A stretch of 5,671 nucleotides of DNA from an uncultured bacterium (GTDB lineage Bacteria > Planctomycetota > Phycisphaerae > Phycisphaerales > SM1A02): assembly GCA_903861235.1 (NCBI GenBank), contig CAIOTP010000280.1, positions 1 to 5,671 on the forward strand, in the 5' to 3' direction. This document shows positions 1 through 5,654 of this stretch, piece by piece. A model generated the notes under the pieces. That model did no database searches. It worked only from the letters and a program-made list of their open reading frames with translations, and was not told the DNA's origin. The position numbers and the translations under genes are program-made. Positions within the stretch are counted from its first letter, which is position 1; each line of letters opens with the position of its first letter.

Positions 1-522
1 CTGGAGCGTCACTTCTACGCGACCAGCAGCTGCGGCGTGTGCGGCAAGTCGTCGCTGGAAGCGCTGCGGGTGAAGGGGCTGACGCCCCCCGCTCGCGACA
101 CGCCCCGGATGGATCCGCATCGTGTCACCACGCTGCCTGATCGAGTGCGTGCCGCCCAGCGCGTGTTCGAACAGACCGGCGGCCTGCACGCGGCCGCCCT
201 CCTGGACGCGCGATGCGAACTGTCCGCGATCCGCGAGGATGTCGGTCGGCACAACGCCGTCGACAAGCTGCTGGGTCAGGCGTTCCTGAGCGGGTCGACT
301 GCCCTGTCGGACCAGCTCCTCTTCCTGAGCGGCCGCGCCAGCTTCGAACTGATGCAGAAGGCGCTGGTCGCCGGCCTGCCCATGGTGGTCGCGGTCGGTG
401 CGCCCTCCAGCCTGGCGGTCGACCTGGCCCGCCGCTTCGACATGACGCTGGTGGGCTTCGTGCGCGGCGAACGCTTCAACGTGTATCACGGTGCGTGGCG
501 ACTGGGGGCGGACGCCCCATGA
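1..522 (+). CDS. fdhD: FdhD, formate dehydrogenase accessory sulfurtransferase (5'-truncated by window edge)
   Basis: FdhD carries sulfur from a cysteine desulfurase (IscS in E. coli) to the molybdenum cofactor of formate dehydrogenase-type enzymes in the cytoplasm. The frame is open from base 1, giving 173 visible residues; family members are usually about 260-280, so roughly the first 90-100 residues lie upstream. Visible residues 9-15 read SSCGVCG, the mobile-loop CxxC (Cys11 and Cys14 here) that accepts and passes on sulfur. Further on come the family signature DVGRHNAVDKLLG near residues 80-92 and the C-terminal block LSGRASFELMQKAL followed by GLPMVVAVGAPSSLA. The stop codon overlaps the next start as ATGA at 519-522, indicating translational coupling. 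Position just upstream of a YdeP-type molybdoenzyme suggests that enzyme is its client (inference). Identification is secure; only the N-terminus is missing. Confidence 0.96.
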   Translation: MERHFYATSSCGVCGKSSLEALRVKGLTPPARDTPRMDPHRVTTLPDRVRAAQRVFEQTGGLHAAALLDARCELSAIREDVGRHNAVDKLLGQAFLSGSTALSDQLLFLSGRASFELMQKALVAGLPMVVAVGAPSSLAVDLARRFDMTLVGFVRGERFNVYHGAWRLGADAP

Positions 523-902
523 AGCTCCGCATCCGCCGCAACTCGCTGCGCCTGCGGCTGCAGCAGTCGGAGGTGCGCACGCTGGCCGATCGCGGCGCCG
601 TGATCGACGAGACCTGCTTCGGTGCCGCCACGCTGCGCTGCTCGATCGAGCGTGACGCCGGGATCACCGCCATCCGGGCGGATCTTGAGCCGAACTTCGT
701 GCGCATCCGCGTGCCCGAGGCACAGGCGCTGCGATGGACCTCCACCGAGGAGGTCGGCATGCTGGCGGAGCAGTCCACGCCGGCCGGCCCGCTGGTGATC
801 CTGGTCGAGAAGGACTTCCAGTGCCTCCAGCCGCGTGACCCCGCGCTGCTGGAGGACGACAGCGACGCCTACCCGAATCCCAATCCGGCGTGCGCCCCAT
901 GA
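519..902 (+). CDS. Small DUF7009-like protein of the fdhD-ydeP operon, function unknown
   Basis: This encodes a 127-residue soluble protein without signal peptide or membrane segment. From memory it resembles the family called DUF7009: an N-terminal MKLRIRRNSLRLRL strand, a FGAATL motif near residues 34-39, VEKDFQCL at 97-103, and an acidic tail ending in AYPNPNPAC. Four cysteines (33, 41, 102, 125) are present but form no CxxC pair. The ATG at 519 overlaps the fdhD stop, and a G-rich stretch (503-510) could serve as ribosome binding site; the TGA at 900-902 overlaps the next ATG. A longer reading in another frame over the same bases (213-902) only becomes this protein after 519, so the ATG at 519 is the sensible start. 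Its place between the cofactor sulfurtransferase and the molybdoenzyme suggests a role in maturing or stabilising that enzyme (inference). That this is a real gene is well supported; the function is unknown. Confidence 0.85.
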   Translation: MKLRIRRNSLRLRLQQSEVRTLADRGAVIDETCFGAATLRCSIERDAGITAIRADLEPNFVRIRVPEAQALRWTSTEEVGMLAEQSTPAGPLVILVEKDFQCLQPRDPALLEDDSDAYPNPNPACAP

Positions 903-3217
903 GCGCCCCCGCCGAGGACCGGCAGCAGCCGAATCTCCGGTCCCTGCTCGGCCCCGAGGCTCCGGACGCCGAGATCCACTTGGGCAAGCCTGCTGAAAGC
1001 GCGGGAGGCCCGCAGGCGGTGCGGGTGGCGTTGACCACTTCCGTGTCCCAGATGGGCCCCGTCCGCGCCATGTCCACGCTGCTGCAACTGAACCAGCAGG
1101 AAGGCTTCGACTGCCCCGGCTGTGCGTGGCCCGATCCCGTCGGACACCGATCCACCTTCGAGTTCTGCGAGAACGGCGCCAAGGCCGTGGCCGAGGAGGC
1201 CACGTTGGCGCGTGCCGACCGCCACTTCTTCGCGGCTCGCCCGGTGCGGGAGCTTGCGCAGATGGACGACCACAGCCTGGGCAAGAGCGGCCGGCTCGTG
1301 GAGCCCATGCACCTGGCACCTGGGGGCTCGCACTACCGCCCGGTGAGCTGGGACCAGGCCTTCGCCATCGTCGGGCGGCATCTGCGCGCGCTCGCTTCGC
1401 CCGACCAGGCCGTCTTCTACACCTCGGGACGCACCAGCAACGAGGCGGCGTTCCTGTACCAGCTGTTCGTGCGCATGTACGGCACCAACAACCTGCCCGA
1501 CTGCTCCAACCTGTGCCATGAATCCAGCGGCGTGGCCATGACGCGCAGCATCGGCGCCGGCAAGGGCACGGTGAGCCTGCAGGACTTCGAGCACGCGGAC
1601 TGCATCGTGGTGATCGGGCAGAACCCCGGCTCGAACCACCCGCGCATGCTGTCCACGCTGCAGGCCGCCGCCCGCCGCGGCTGCAGGATCGTGAGCATCA
1701 ATCCGCTCGCCGAGGCGGGCCTGAAGCGTTTCCGGCATCCGCAGGAGCTCTCGGGCATGATCGGATCCGGCACGCGCCTGGTCAGCCTGCATGTGCCCGT
1801 GCGCGTGAACGGCGACGTCGCGCTGCTCAAGGGCGTCCAGAAGGCCATGCTGGAGCGCGGCGTGGGCATCGACCACGCCTTCATCGCGGAATGCACGGAG
1901 GGCTTCCAGGCGCACCGCGACGATCTGCAGCGAGAGCCCTGGAGCGCGATCGAGCGTGGCTCTGGCGTCTCCGAGCGGAAGATCCGCGAGCTCGCCGAGG
2001 TGATCGCCGCGTCCCGCGCCCTCATCTGCTGCTGGGCCATGGGGCTCACGCAGCACGAGAACGCCGTCGCCAACATCCAGCAGATCGTCAACCTGCTGCT
2101 GCTGGGCGGCCACTTCGGCCGGCCGGGCGCCGGCGCGTGCCCGGTGCGCGGCCACAGCAACGTGCAGGGCGACCGCACCATGGGCATCTGGGAGCGGCCC
2201 ACCGAGGCCTTCCTGGATCGAATCGGTCGCGAGTTCGGCTTCACGCCACCGCGCAAGCACGGCTTCAGCACCGTCGAGGCGATCGAGGCCATGCATGCCG
2301 GCGACGCCAAGGTGTTCGTGGCCTTGGGGGGCAACTTCCTCTCGGCAACGCCCGACACGGAGCATGTGGCGGAGGCCCTGCAGCGATGCCGACTCACCGT
2401 GCAGGTCTCGACCAAGCTGAACCGCTCGCATCTGGTCACTGGCCAGGAGGCGCTCATCCTGCCCTGCCTGGGCCGCACCGAGCGTGACCTGCAGCGTTCC
2501 GGCGAGCAGTTCGTGAGCGTGGAGGACTCCATGGGCGTGGTGCACGCCTCGCGCGGCGGGCTCGCACCCGCAGGACCCGAGCTCCGCAGCGAACCGGCGA
2601 TCGTGGCGGGCATCGCGAAGGCCGTGCTGGGCGTGGACTGGAGCGCGTTCGTGGACGACTACGACCGCATCCGCGACCGCATCGCCCGCTCGATTCCGGG
2701 ATTCGAGGACATGAACGCCCGCATCCGGCGGCCTGACGGCTTCACGCTGCCGCACGCCGTGCGCGATCGACGGGAGTTCCGCACCCCCGGCGGAAAGGCC
2801 GTGTTCTTCGTCCACCCCATTCCCGAAGAGCGCCTGGCCCCCGGCGAACTGATGCTCACCACCATCCGCTCGCACGACCAGTTCAACACCAGCATCCATG
2901 GGCTCGACGACCGCTACCGCGGCATCCGCGGTGGGCGCCGCGTGGTGTTCATGAACACGGCGGACATCGCAGCCCGGGGCCTGGCCGAAGACGATCAGGT
3001 GGACCTGGTGAGCCGGCACGGCGGCCGCGAGCGGCGAGCACGCAACTTCCGGGTGGTGCCCTACGACATTCCGCCGGGCTGTGTCGCCGCCTACTTCCCC
3101 GAGGCGAACATGCTCGTTCCCATCGGCAGCAGGGCCGAGGGCAGCCTCACACCCGCGTCCAAGTCGGTGGTGGTCCGGGTGGAGCGAAACGCACAGGATG
3201 CCGGTGTCGCTTCCTGA
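899..3217 (+). CDS. ydeP: FdhF/YdeP family molybdopterin oxidoreductase, alpha subunit-like
   Basis: This is a 772-residue member of the DMSO reductase/formate dehydrogenase superfamily, YdeP branch (E. coli YdeP is about 760 residues), expected to bind bis-MGD and an Fe-S cluster. No Tat or Sec signal is visible, so it is probably cytoplasmic. The N-terminal cluster region has only three cysteines: CPGC (Cys72, Cys75) and FEFC (Cys90). Residues 203-210, SNLCHESS, place Cys206-His207 where FdhF has selenocysteine-His, so Cys206 is the likely Mo ligand. The block GGHFGRPGAGACPVRGHSNV (403-422) holds Arg417, matching the catalytic Arg region of FdhF. A C-terminal dinucleotide-binding domain starts near residue 645 (TTIRSHDQFNTS). 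The chosen ATG at 899 overlaps the preceding stop as ATGA; an in-frame GTG at 890 would add three residues. No Shine-Dalgarno is obvious, which fits translational coupling. The substrate is unknown; formate is possible but unproven, and E. coli ydeP is linked to acid resistance. Confidence 0.95.
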   Translation: MSAPAEDRQQPNLRSLLGPEAPDAEIHLGKPAESAGGPQAVRVALTTSVSQMGPVRAMSTLLQLNQQEGFDCPGCAWPDPVGHRSTFEFCENGAKAVAEEATLARADRHFFAARPVRELAQMDDHSLGKSGRLVEPMHLAPGGSHYRPVSWDQAFAIVGRHLRALASPDQAVFYTSGRTSNEAAFLYQLFVRMYGTNNLPDCSNLCHESSGVAMTRSIGAGKGTVSLQDFEHADCIVVIGQNPGSNHPRMLSTLQAAARRGCRIVSINPLAEAGLKRFRHPQELSGMIGSGTRLVSLHVPVRVNGDVALLKGVQKAMLERGVGIDHAFIAECTEGFQAHRDDLQREPWSAIERGSGVSERKIRELAEVIAASRALICCWAMGLTQHENAVANIQQIVNLLLLGGHFGRPGAGACPVRGHSNVQGDRTMGIWERPTEAFLDRIGREFGFTPPRKHGFSTVEAIEAMHAGDAKVFVALGGNFLSATPDTEHVAEALQRCRLTVQVSTKLNRSHLVTGQEALILPCLGRTERDLQRSGEQFVSVEDSMGVVHASRGGLAPAGPELRSEPAIVAGIAKAVLGVDWSAFVDDYDRIRDRIARSIPGFEDMNARIRRPDGFTLPHAVRDRREFRTPGGKAVFFVHPIPEERLAPGELMLTTIRSHDQFNTSIHGLDDRYRGIRGGRRVVFMNTADIAARGLAEDDQVDLVSRHGGRERRARNFRVVPYDIPPGCVAAYFPEANMLVPIGSRAEGSLTPASKSVVVRVERNAQDAGVAS

Positions 3218-3839
3218 ACTCCACGGACTGGTGCTCGCCGGCGGCCGGAGTTCCCGCATGGGTCGGGACAAGGCGGAGATCGCGTGGGGTCCACGGCCTC
3301 AGTGGCGAGCCGTGGCCGATCTTCTCCAGCCGGTGTGCGCCCAGGTCTGGTGGTCGTGCACCCAGGCGCAGCGCACCGCGTGGGGCGTGGGCGAGGCGGG
3401 CATCCTGGATCACGCACCGGATCTCGGGCCGGCCGGAGGCCTGCACGCCGCGTTCACGCGCGTCCCGGATGCCGCTTGGATGGTGGTCGGCTGCGACTAT
3501 CCCGATCTCGGCGAGCACGATGTGCGGGCGCTCGCCGCCGCACGCGAACCGGCCGCCGAAGCGATCGCCTTCACGGCGCCTTCAGGTGGCGAACTGGACC
3601 CCATGCTCTCCATCTGGGAGCCCCCGGCTCAGCGGACGTTCCTTCGTCTCTTCGCCGCCGGCGAGCGCAGCCCCCGGCGGATCCTGGGTTCGGTGCACCT
3701 CCGGACGATCGCGCCGCTGAACCCGGCCACGCTGATCGACCGGAACACCCCGGCCGTCTCGGCCCGGCCGCCGCTCAGGGAACCTTCGCTCCCGAGGGCT
3801 TCACCACCTGGCCGGCCTCCGGATCGAGCGCCGCATTGA
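3198..3839 (+). CDS. mobA: MobA, molybdenum cofactor guanylyltransferase
   Basis: MobA attaches GMP from GTP to molybdopterin, producing the MGD cofactor used by enzymes such as the YdeP-type protein encoded just upstream. The 213-residue product shows the nucleotidyltransferase signature LAGGRSSRMGRDKAEI (13-28, with Lys25), a GPAGGL loop (77-82), GCDYP (98-102) with Asp100 as the probable Mg-binding residue, DPML (134-137) and DRNTP (181-185) in place of the more usual NxNTP. The start is an ATG at 3198, 20 nt inside the upstream gene; the frame is open further upstream (from 3081), but that stretch only shadows the end of ydeP. A GGAG at 3181-3184 lies rather far (13 nt) from the ATG. After about residue 188 the protein has a Pro/Arg-rich tail of some 25 residues with no family resemblance, encoded largely opposite the end of the convergent nuclease gene. 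Family assignment is confident; specificity for molybdopterin is supported by the operon. Confidence 0.92.
   Translation: MPVSLPELHGLVLAGGRSSRMGRDKAEIAWGPRPQWRAVADLLQPVCAQVWWSCTQAQRTAWGVGEAGILDHAPDLGPAGGLHAAFTRVPDAAWMVVGCDYPDLGEHDVRALAAAREPAAEAIAFTAPSGGELDPMLSIWEPPAQRTFLRLFAAGERSPRRILGSVHLRTIAPLNPATLIDRNTPAVSARPPLREPSLPRASPPGRPPDRAPH
3775..3839. other. 65-nt tail-to-tail overlap of mobA and the nuclease gene
   Basis: The last 20 sense codons and stop of mobA (+ strand, stop 3837-3839) are read antisense to the last 20 sense codons and stop of the nuclease (- strand, stop at 3775-3777). There is thus no room for an ordinary intergenic terminator, and transcripts from the two sides must overlap. 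The mobA side encodes a low-complexity Pro/Arg tail and the nuclease side a family-atypical tail after the last helix, so neither protein appears to depend on this segment. Confidence 0.85.
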
Positions 3840-4614
3840 GGACCGCGGCCAGTCGCACCCCCGCCGCCTGCAGCCGCTCGGCCACCGTCGGCATCCACTT
3901 CACCCAGTACGCCTCGTTCACGCCTTCCTGGGCATCCGGCGGTTCGGCGTACAGACGTCGCGTGATGGCGAACGACTCGTCGGCCCACCGCACGGGATCA
4001 CGGCCGGCCCGCCAGGCGGCCCGCTGCTCCGGAGTGATCGCCTGGCGGAGATCCGCCGACATGGTGGCCCATCCACCCGTGGTGTCCTTGAGCCGCCGCT
4101 GGATCAGGTCGGTGTCCCAGACCCGGTGCAGGTTCGATCGCTTGCCGAAGCTGGTCACGGAGAGGCGGTTGCCGCCCAGGTCGACCGCGTAGCTCACGTG
4201 CAGAGGCTGGTGCAGGTCACCCACCAGATGCAGTACCAGTCGCAAGGCCTCGAGCCGCTCTTCACGCGGCCGGCTGGTGTCCGAGAGCACGGCCCGGAAC
4301 CGCTCGATGCCCGCCACCACCTGCTGCCCGTTCGCGCCATCTCGCTGCATGTCGACCGCGGTGGCCTCACGGGGAAGGTTGATGTAGTGAAGCGGCTTGA
4401 TCCAGTCGTACCGATGGTCGCTCCGGATCTCGTCGGCCCAGCAGCACGCGTCGGCCAGCGTCTGGTCGCCCAGCAGCTCTCGCACCGCCGCCGCCGTGGC
4501 CGGGGTCAGGTCGGACGAGGCGATGGTGCCGATGATGCGGTGTCCGTCACCACCCCAGCCCAGGCACGGGGTCGTGACCAGCAGCAGCGCGACCAGATGG
4601 AACAGGAGCCGCAT
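3775..4614 (-). CDS. Secreted S1/P1-type zinc-dependent nuclease
   Basis: S1/P1 nucleases are trinuclear-zinc enzymes that cut single-stranded DNA and RNA and remove 3' phosphates from nucleotides. The 279-residue precursor begins with a Sec signal peptide (Arg2, hydrophobic stretch 3-13, TTPCLG) whose cleavage after Gly19 would expose Trp20, needed because its alpha-amino group binds zinc. The nine expected ligands are all visible: Trp20, His25, Asp61, His76, His129, Asp133, His139, His163 and Asp167, with spacings matching P1 nuclease almost exactly. Key motifs are WGGDGH, HLVGDLHQPLH, GGN and NLHRVWD. The mature chain has only two cysteines, the adjacent pair Cys57-Cys58, so the disulfides of fungal P1 are absent. 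In-frame ATGs at 4644 and 4650 could extend the signal peptide by 10-12 residues; no ideal ribosome binding site decides this. The location is the periplasm or outside the cell, probably for nucleic-acid scavenging (inference). It is transcribed toward mobA. Confidence 0.95.
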   Translation of the reverse strand: MRLLFHLVALLLVTTPCLGWGGDGHRIIGTIASSDLTPATAAAVRELLGDQTLADACCWADEIRSDHRYDWIKPLHYINLPREATAVDMQRDGANGQQVVAGIERFRAVLSDTSRPREERLEALRLVLHLVGDLHQPLHVSYAVDLGGNRLSVTSFGKRSNLHRVWDTDLIQRRLKDTTGGWATMSADLRQAITPEQRAAWRAGRDPVRWADESFAITRRLYAEPPDAQEGVNEAYWVKWMPTVAERLQAAGVRLAAVLNAALDPEAGQVVKPSGAKVP

Positions 4615-4700
4615 GGCCGTGGATGGTAATTCCTTCGCCGCCATCGCCATGCCGGGCGGGACCGGCCCCACGCGCCCGCCCCACCGGGTACACCTGTGCC
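4615..4700. promoter_or_regulatory. Divergent intergenic region between the nuclease and AroE-like genes
   Basis: This 86-nt region must hold the signals for both divergent genes unless the nuclease starts slightly further upstream. It is extremely GC-rich and shows no convincing -35/-10 pair. A TACACC at 4689-4694 resembles a -10 element; if real, transcription would start at about 4701, on the ATG itself. The segment 4687-4700 (GGTACACCTGTGCC) is an imperfect palindrome with one mismatched pair. On the minus strand an AAGGA (complement of 4631-4635) lies 16 nt before the nuclease ATG, too far for a normal ribosome binding site. The promoter assignments are tentative. Confidence 0.35.
4654..4681. 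repeat. Perfect 7-bp inverted repeat in the divergent promoter region
   Basis: GGGCGGG at 4654-4660 is exactly complementary to CCCGCCC at 4675-4681, with a 14-nt spacer. It could form a hairpin in a nuclease-gene leader transcript or act as a protein-binding site between the divergent genes. No T-tract follows on either side, so it is not a standard intrinsic terminator. In DNA this GC-rich such a repeat can also arise by chance. Confidence 0.4.
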
Positions 4701-5573
4701 ATGGCATCCTCCTCCCGGTCACCGATCGCCCCCCAGAAGCAGATGACCGGCATGATGGGTCACCCGGTGGCGGAGAACCCCATCGACCGCATGTTCGACG
4801 CGGTCTTCGCCCATCACGGACTGCCGTGGCAGTTCTGGAAGAACGACATCGCCACCGAGGCCGACCTGGCCCTGGCGGTGGCGGCACTGCGGCCGCTGGG
4901 CTATCGCGGCATGTGCATCACCGTGCCTTGGAAGGTGGCGGTGATCCCGCTGCTCGACGAGGTGGACGACGATGTCCGCGCCATCGGCGCCGCCAACTAC
5001 ATGACGATCGAAGGCGGCCGGCTGATTGGCCACAACAACGACGGCAAGGGTGTCGTCAAGGCGATCGAAAAGGTGGTGCCGCTGCAGGGGCAGCGGGTGG
5101 TGATGCTCGGCGCCGGCGGGGCAGGCCGCGCCATGGCGGTGGAACTGGCCTGGGCCGGTGCAGCAGCCATGACCCTGGTGACCCGCCGCGAAACCCAGGG
5201 CCGCGAGGTGGCTGCCCTGGTGGAGCAGGCGAGCGGCGTGCCCTGCCAGTGGCAGCCCTGGGAGGGGGAGGTGAGCGTGCCGGAGGGAACCACGCTGCTG
5301 ATGAATGCCACCCATCTGGGCTGCGCACCCGAACTGGAGCCGGTGCCGATCCGCTGGGACACGGTGGATCCCCAGTGCACGGCCGTGGATGTGATCACCA
5401 ACCCACGCCTGACGCCCTTTCTGCTCACCGCGCGTGAGCGTGGTTGCCGCGTGGTGGATGGGGTCGAGATGCTGGTGCAGCTGGCGATTCAGATCTTCCA
5501 CCTCTGGACCGGCATCCAGCCCGAGGAGTCGGTGTTCCAGCGGGCTGTCGCCGAGGCACTGGGGGAGGGATGA
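4701..5573 (+). CDS. AroE-like (shikimate dehydrogenase family) oxidoreductase with altered substrate pocket
   Basis: The 290-residue product has the two-domain AroE fold signature. AroE reduces 3-dehydroshikimate with NADPH in aromatic amino acid synthesis. The N-terminal domain has GHPVAENP (20-27), ITVPWK (73-78), GAANY (96-100) and NNDGKG (112-117); catalytic Lys78 and Asp114 are kept, as are Thr74 and Asn99. The Rossmann domain has GAGGAGRA (137-144) and TRR (161-163), which suits NADP binding. Differences are notable: the SxS shikimate-carboxylate motif of AroE is replaced by ENPID, the usual His before the catalytic Lys is Trp77, the Tyr of the VDxxYxP block is Thr233, and the Gln after MLV aligns with Leu261. 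These suggest a paralog with another hydroxy-acid substrate, such as the quinate/shikimate-like or AroE-like groups, though true AroE activity is not ruled out. The ATG at 4701 is preferred; ATG 4743 would still leave the first strand nearly complete. No Shine-Dalgarno is visible for either. It is not linked to other aro genes here. Confidence 0.88.
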   Translation: MASSSRSPIAPQKQMTGMMGHPVAENPIDRMFDAVFAHHGLPWQFWKNDIATEADLALAVAALRPLGYRGMCITVPWKVAVIPLLDEVDDDVRAIGAANYMTIEGGRLIGHNNDGKGVVKAIEKVVPLQGQRVVMLGAGGAGRAMAVELAWAGAAAMTLVTRRETQGREVAALVEQASGVPCQWQPWEGEVSVPEGTTLLMNATHLGCAPELEPVPIRWDTVDPQCTAVDVITNPRLTPFLLTARERGCRVVDGVEMLVQLAIQIFHLWTGIQPEESVFQRAVAEALGEG

Positions 5574-5593
5574 GCCCAGCAGGCCACGTTTGA

Positions 5594-5608
5594 TGTCGGA
5601 CGCCGACA
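5594..5608. repeat. Short inverted repeat downstream of the AroE-like gene
   Basis: TGTCGG (5594-5599) and CCGACA (5603-5608) are perfect inverted copies separated by ACG, starting 20 nt after the AroE-like stop codon. With a 6-bp stem and no following T-run it is a poor intrinsic terminator; it may be a weak terminator, an operator for the gene starting at 5655, or chance. The rest of the 5574-5654 intergenic stretch is less GC-rich than the genes, as expected for a promoter, but I see no clear -35/-10 pair. Confidence 0.3.
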
Positions 5609-5643
5609 GAAGCTGAAGGGATCCTTTAGAACCGAGGTTCATT

Positions 5644-5651
5644 GGGAGGTG
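5644..5651 (+). promoter_or_regulatory. Strong ribosome binding site for the gene at the right edge
   Basis: GGGAGGTG at 5644-5651 contains a GGAGG core (5645-5649) five bases before the ATG at 5655. It is the best Shine-Dalgarno sequence in the window and is what supports a gene start there. Confidence 0.6.
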
Positions 5652-5654
5652 GCG

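Noticed and set aside
1514..1516. Possible selenocysteine site at the FdhF-equivalent position
   Set aside because: The codon is TGC (Cys206), not TGA, so no recoding is required.
1417..2613. A second minus-strand frame of 398 codons inside ydeP
   Set aside because: Ser/Arg/Pro-rich translation without motifs, opposite a well-conserved gene; a shadow of its codon bias.
869..3271. An 800-codon open frame on the minus strand, antisense to the whole ydeP gene
   Set aside because: It mirrors ydeP almost end to end, its product is His/Ala/Arg-rich with no recognisable domain, and long antisense frames are expected in DNA with this GC content. The plus-strand gene is unmistakable.
4555..4614. Possible lipoprotein signal (Cys17 near the end of the nuclease signal peptide)
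   Set aside because: The residues before the Cys are Thr-Thr-Pro, which do not fit a lipobox, and cleavage after Gly19 is needed to expose the zinc-binding Trp20.
4623..4700. Upstream ATG at 4623 as the start of the AroE-like gene
   Set aside because: The extra 26 residues are Pro/Arg-rich with no family resemblance and would nearly abut the divergent nuclease start; 4701 fits the family length better.
4397..5437. A 346-codon plus-strand frame spanning the nuclease start and the AroE-like gene
   Set aside because: It crosses two real genes in the wrong frame, and its second half is Gly/Arg-rich low-complexity sequence.
4719..5642. A 307-codon minus-strand frame antisense to the AroE-like gene
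   Set aside because: His/Gln/Ala-rich translation without domain motifs, while the plus strand encodes a clear AroE fold.
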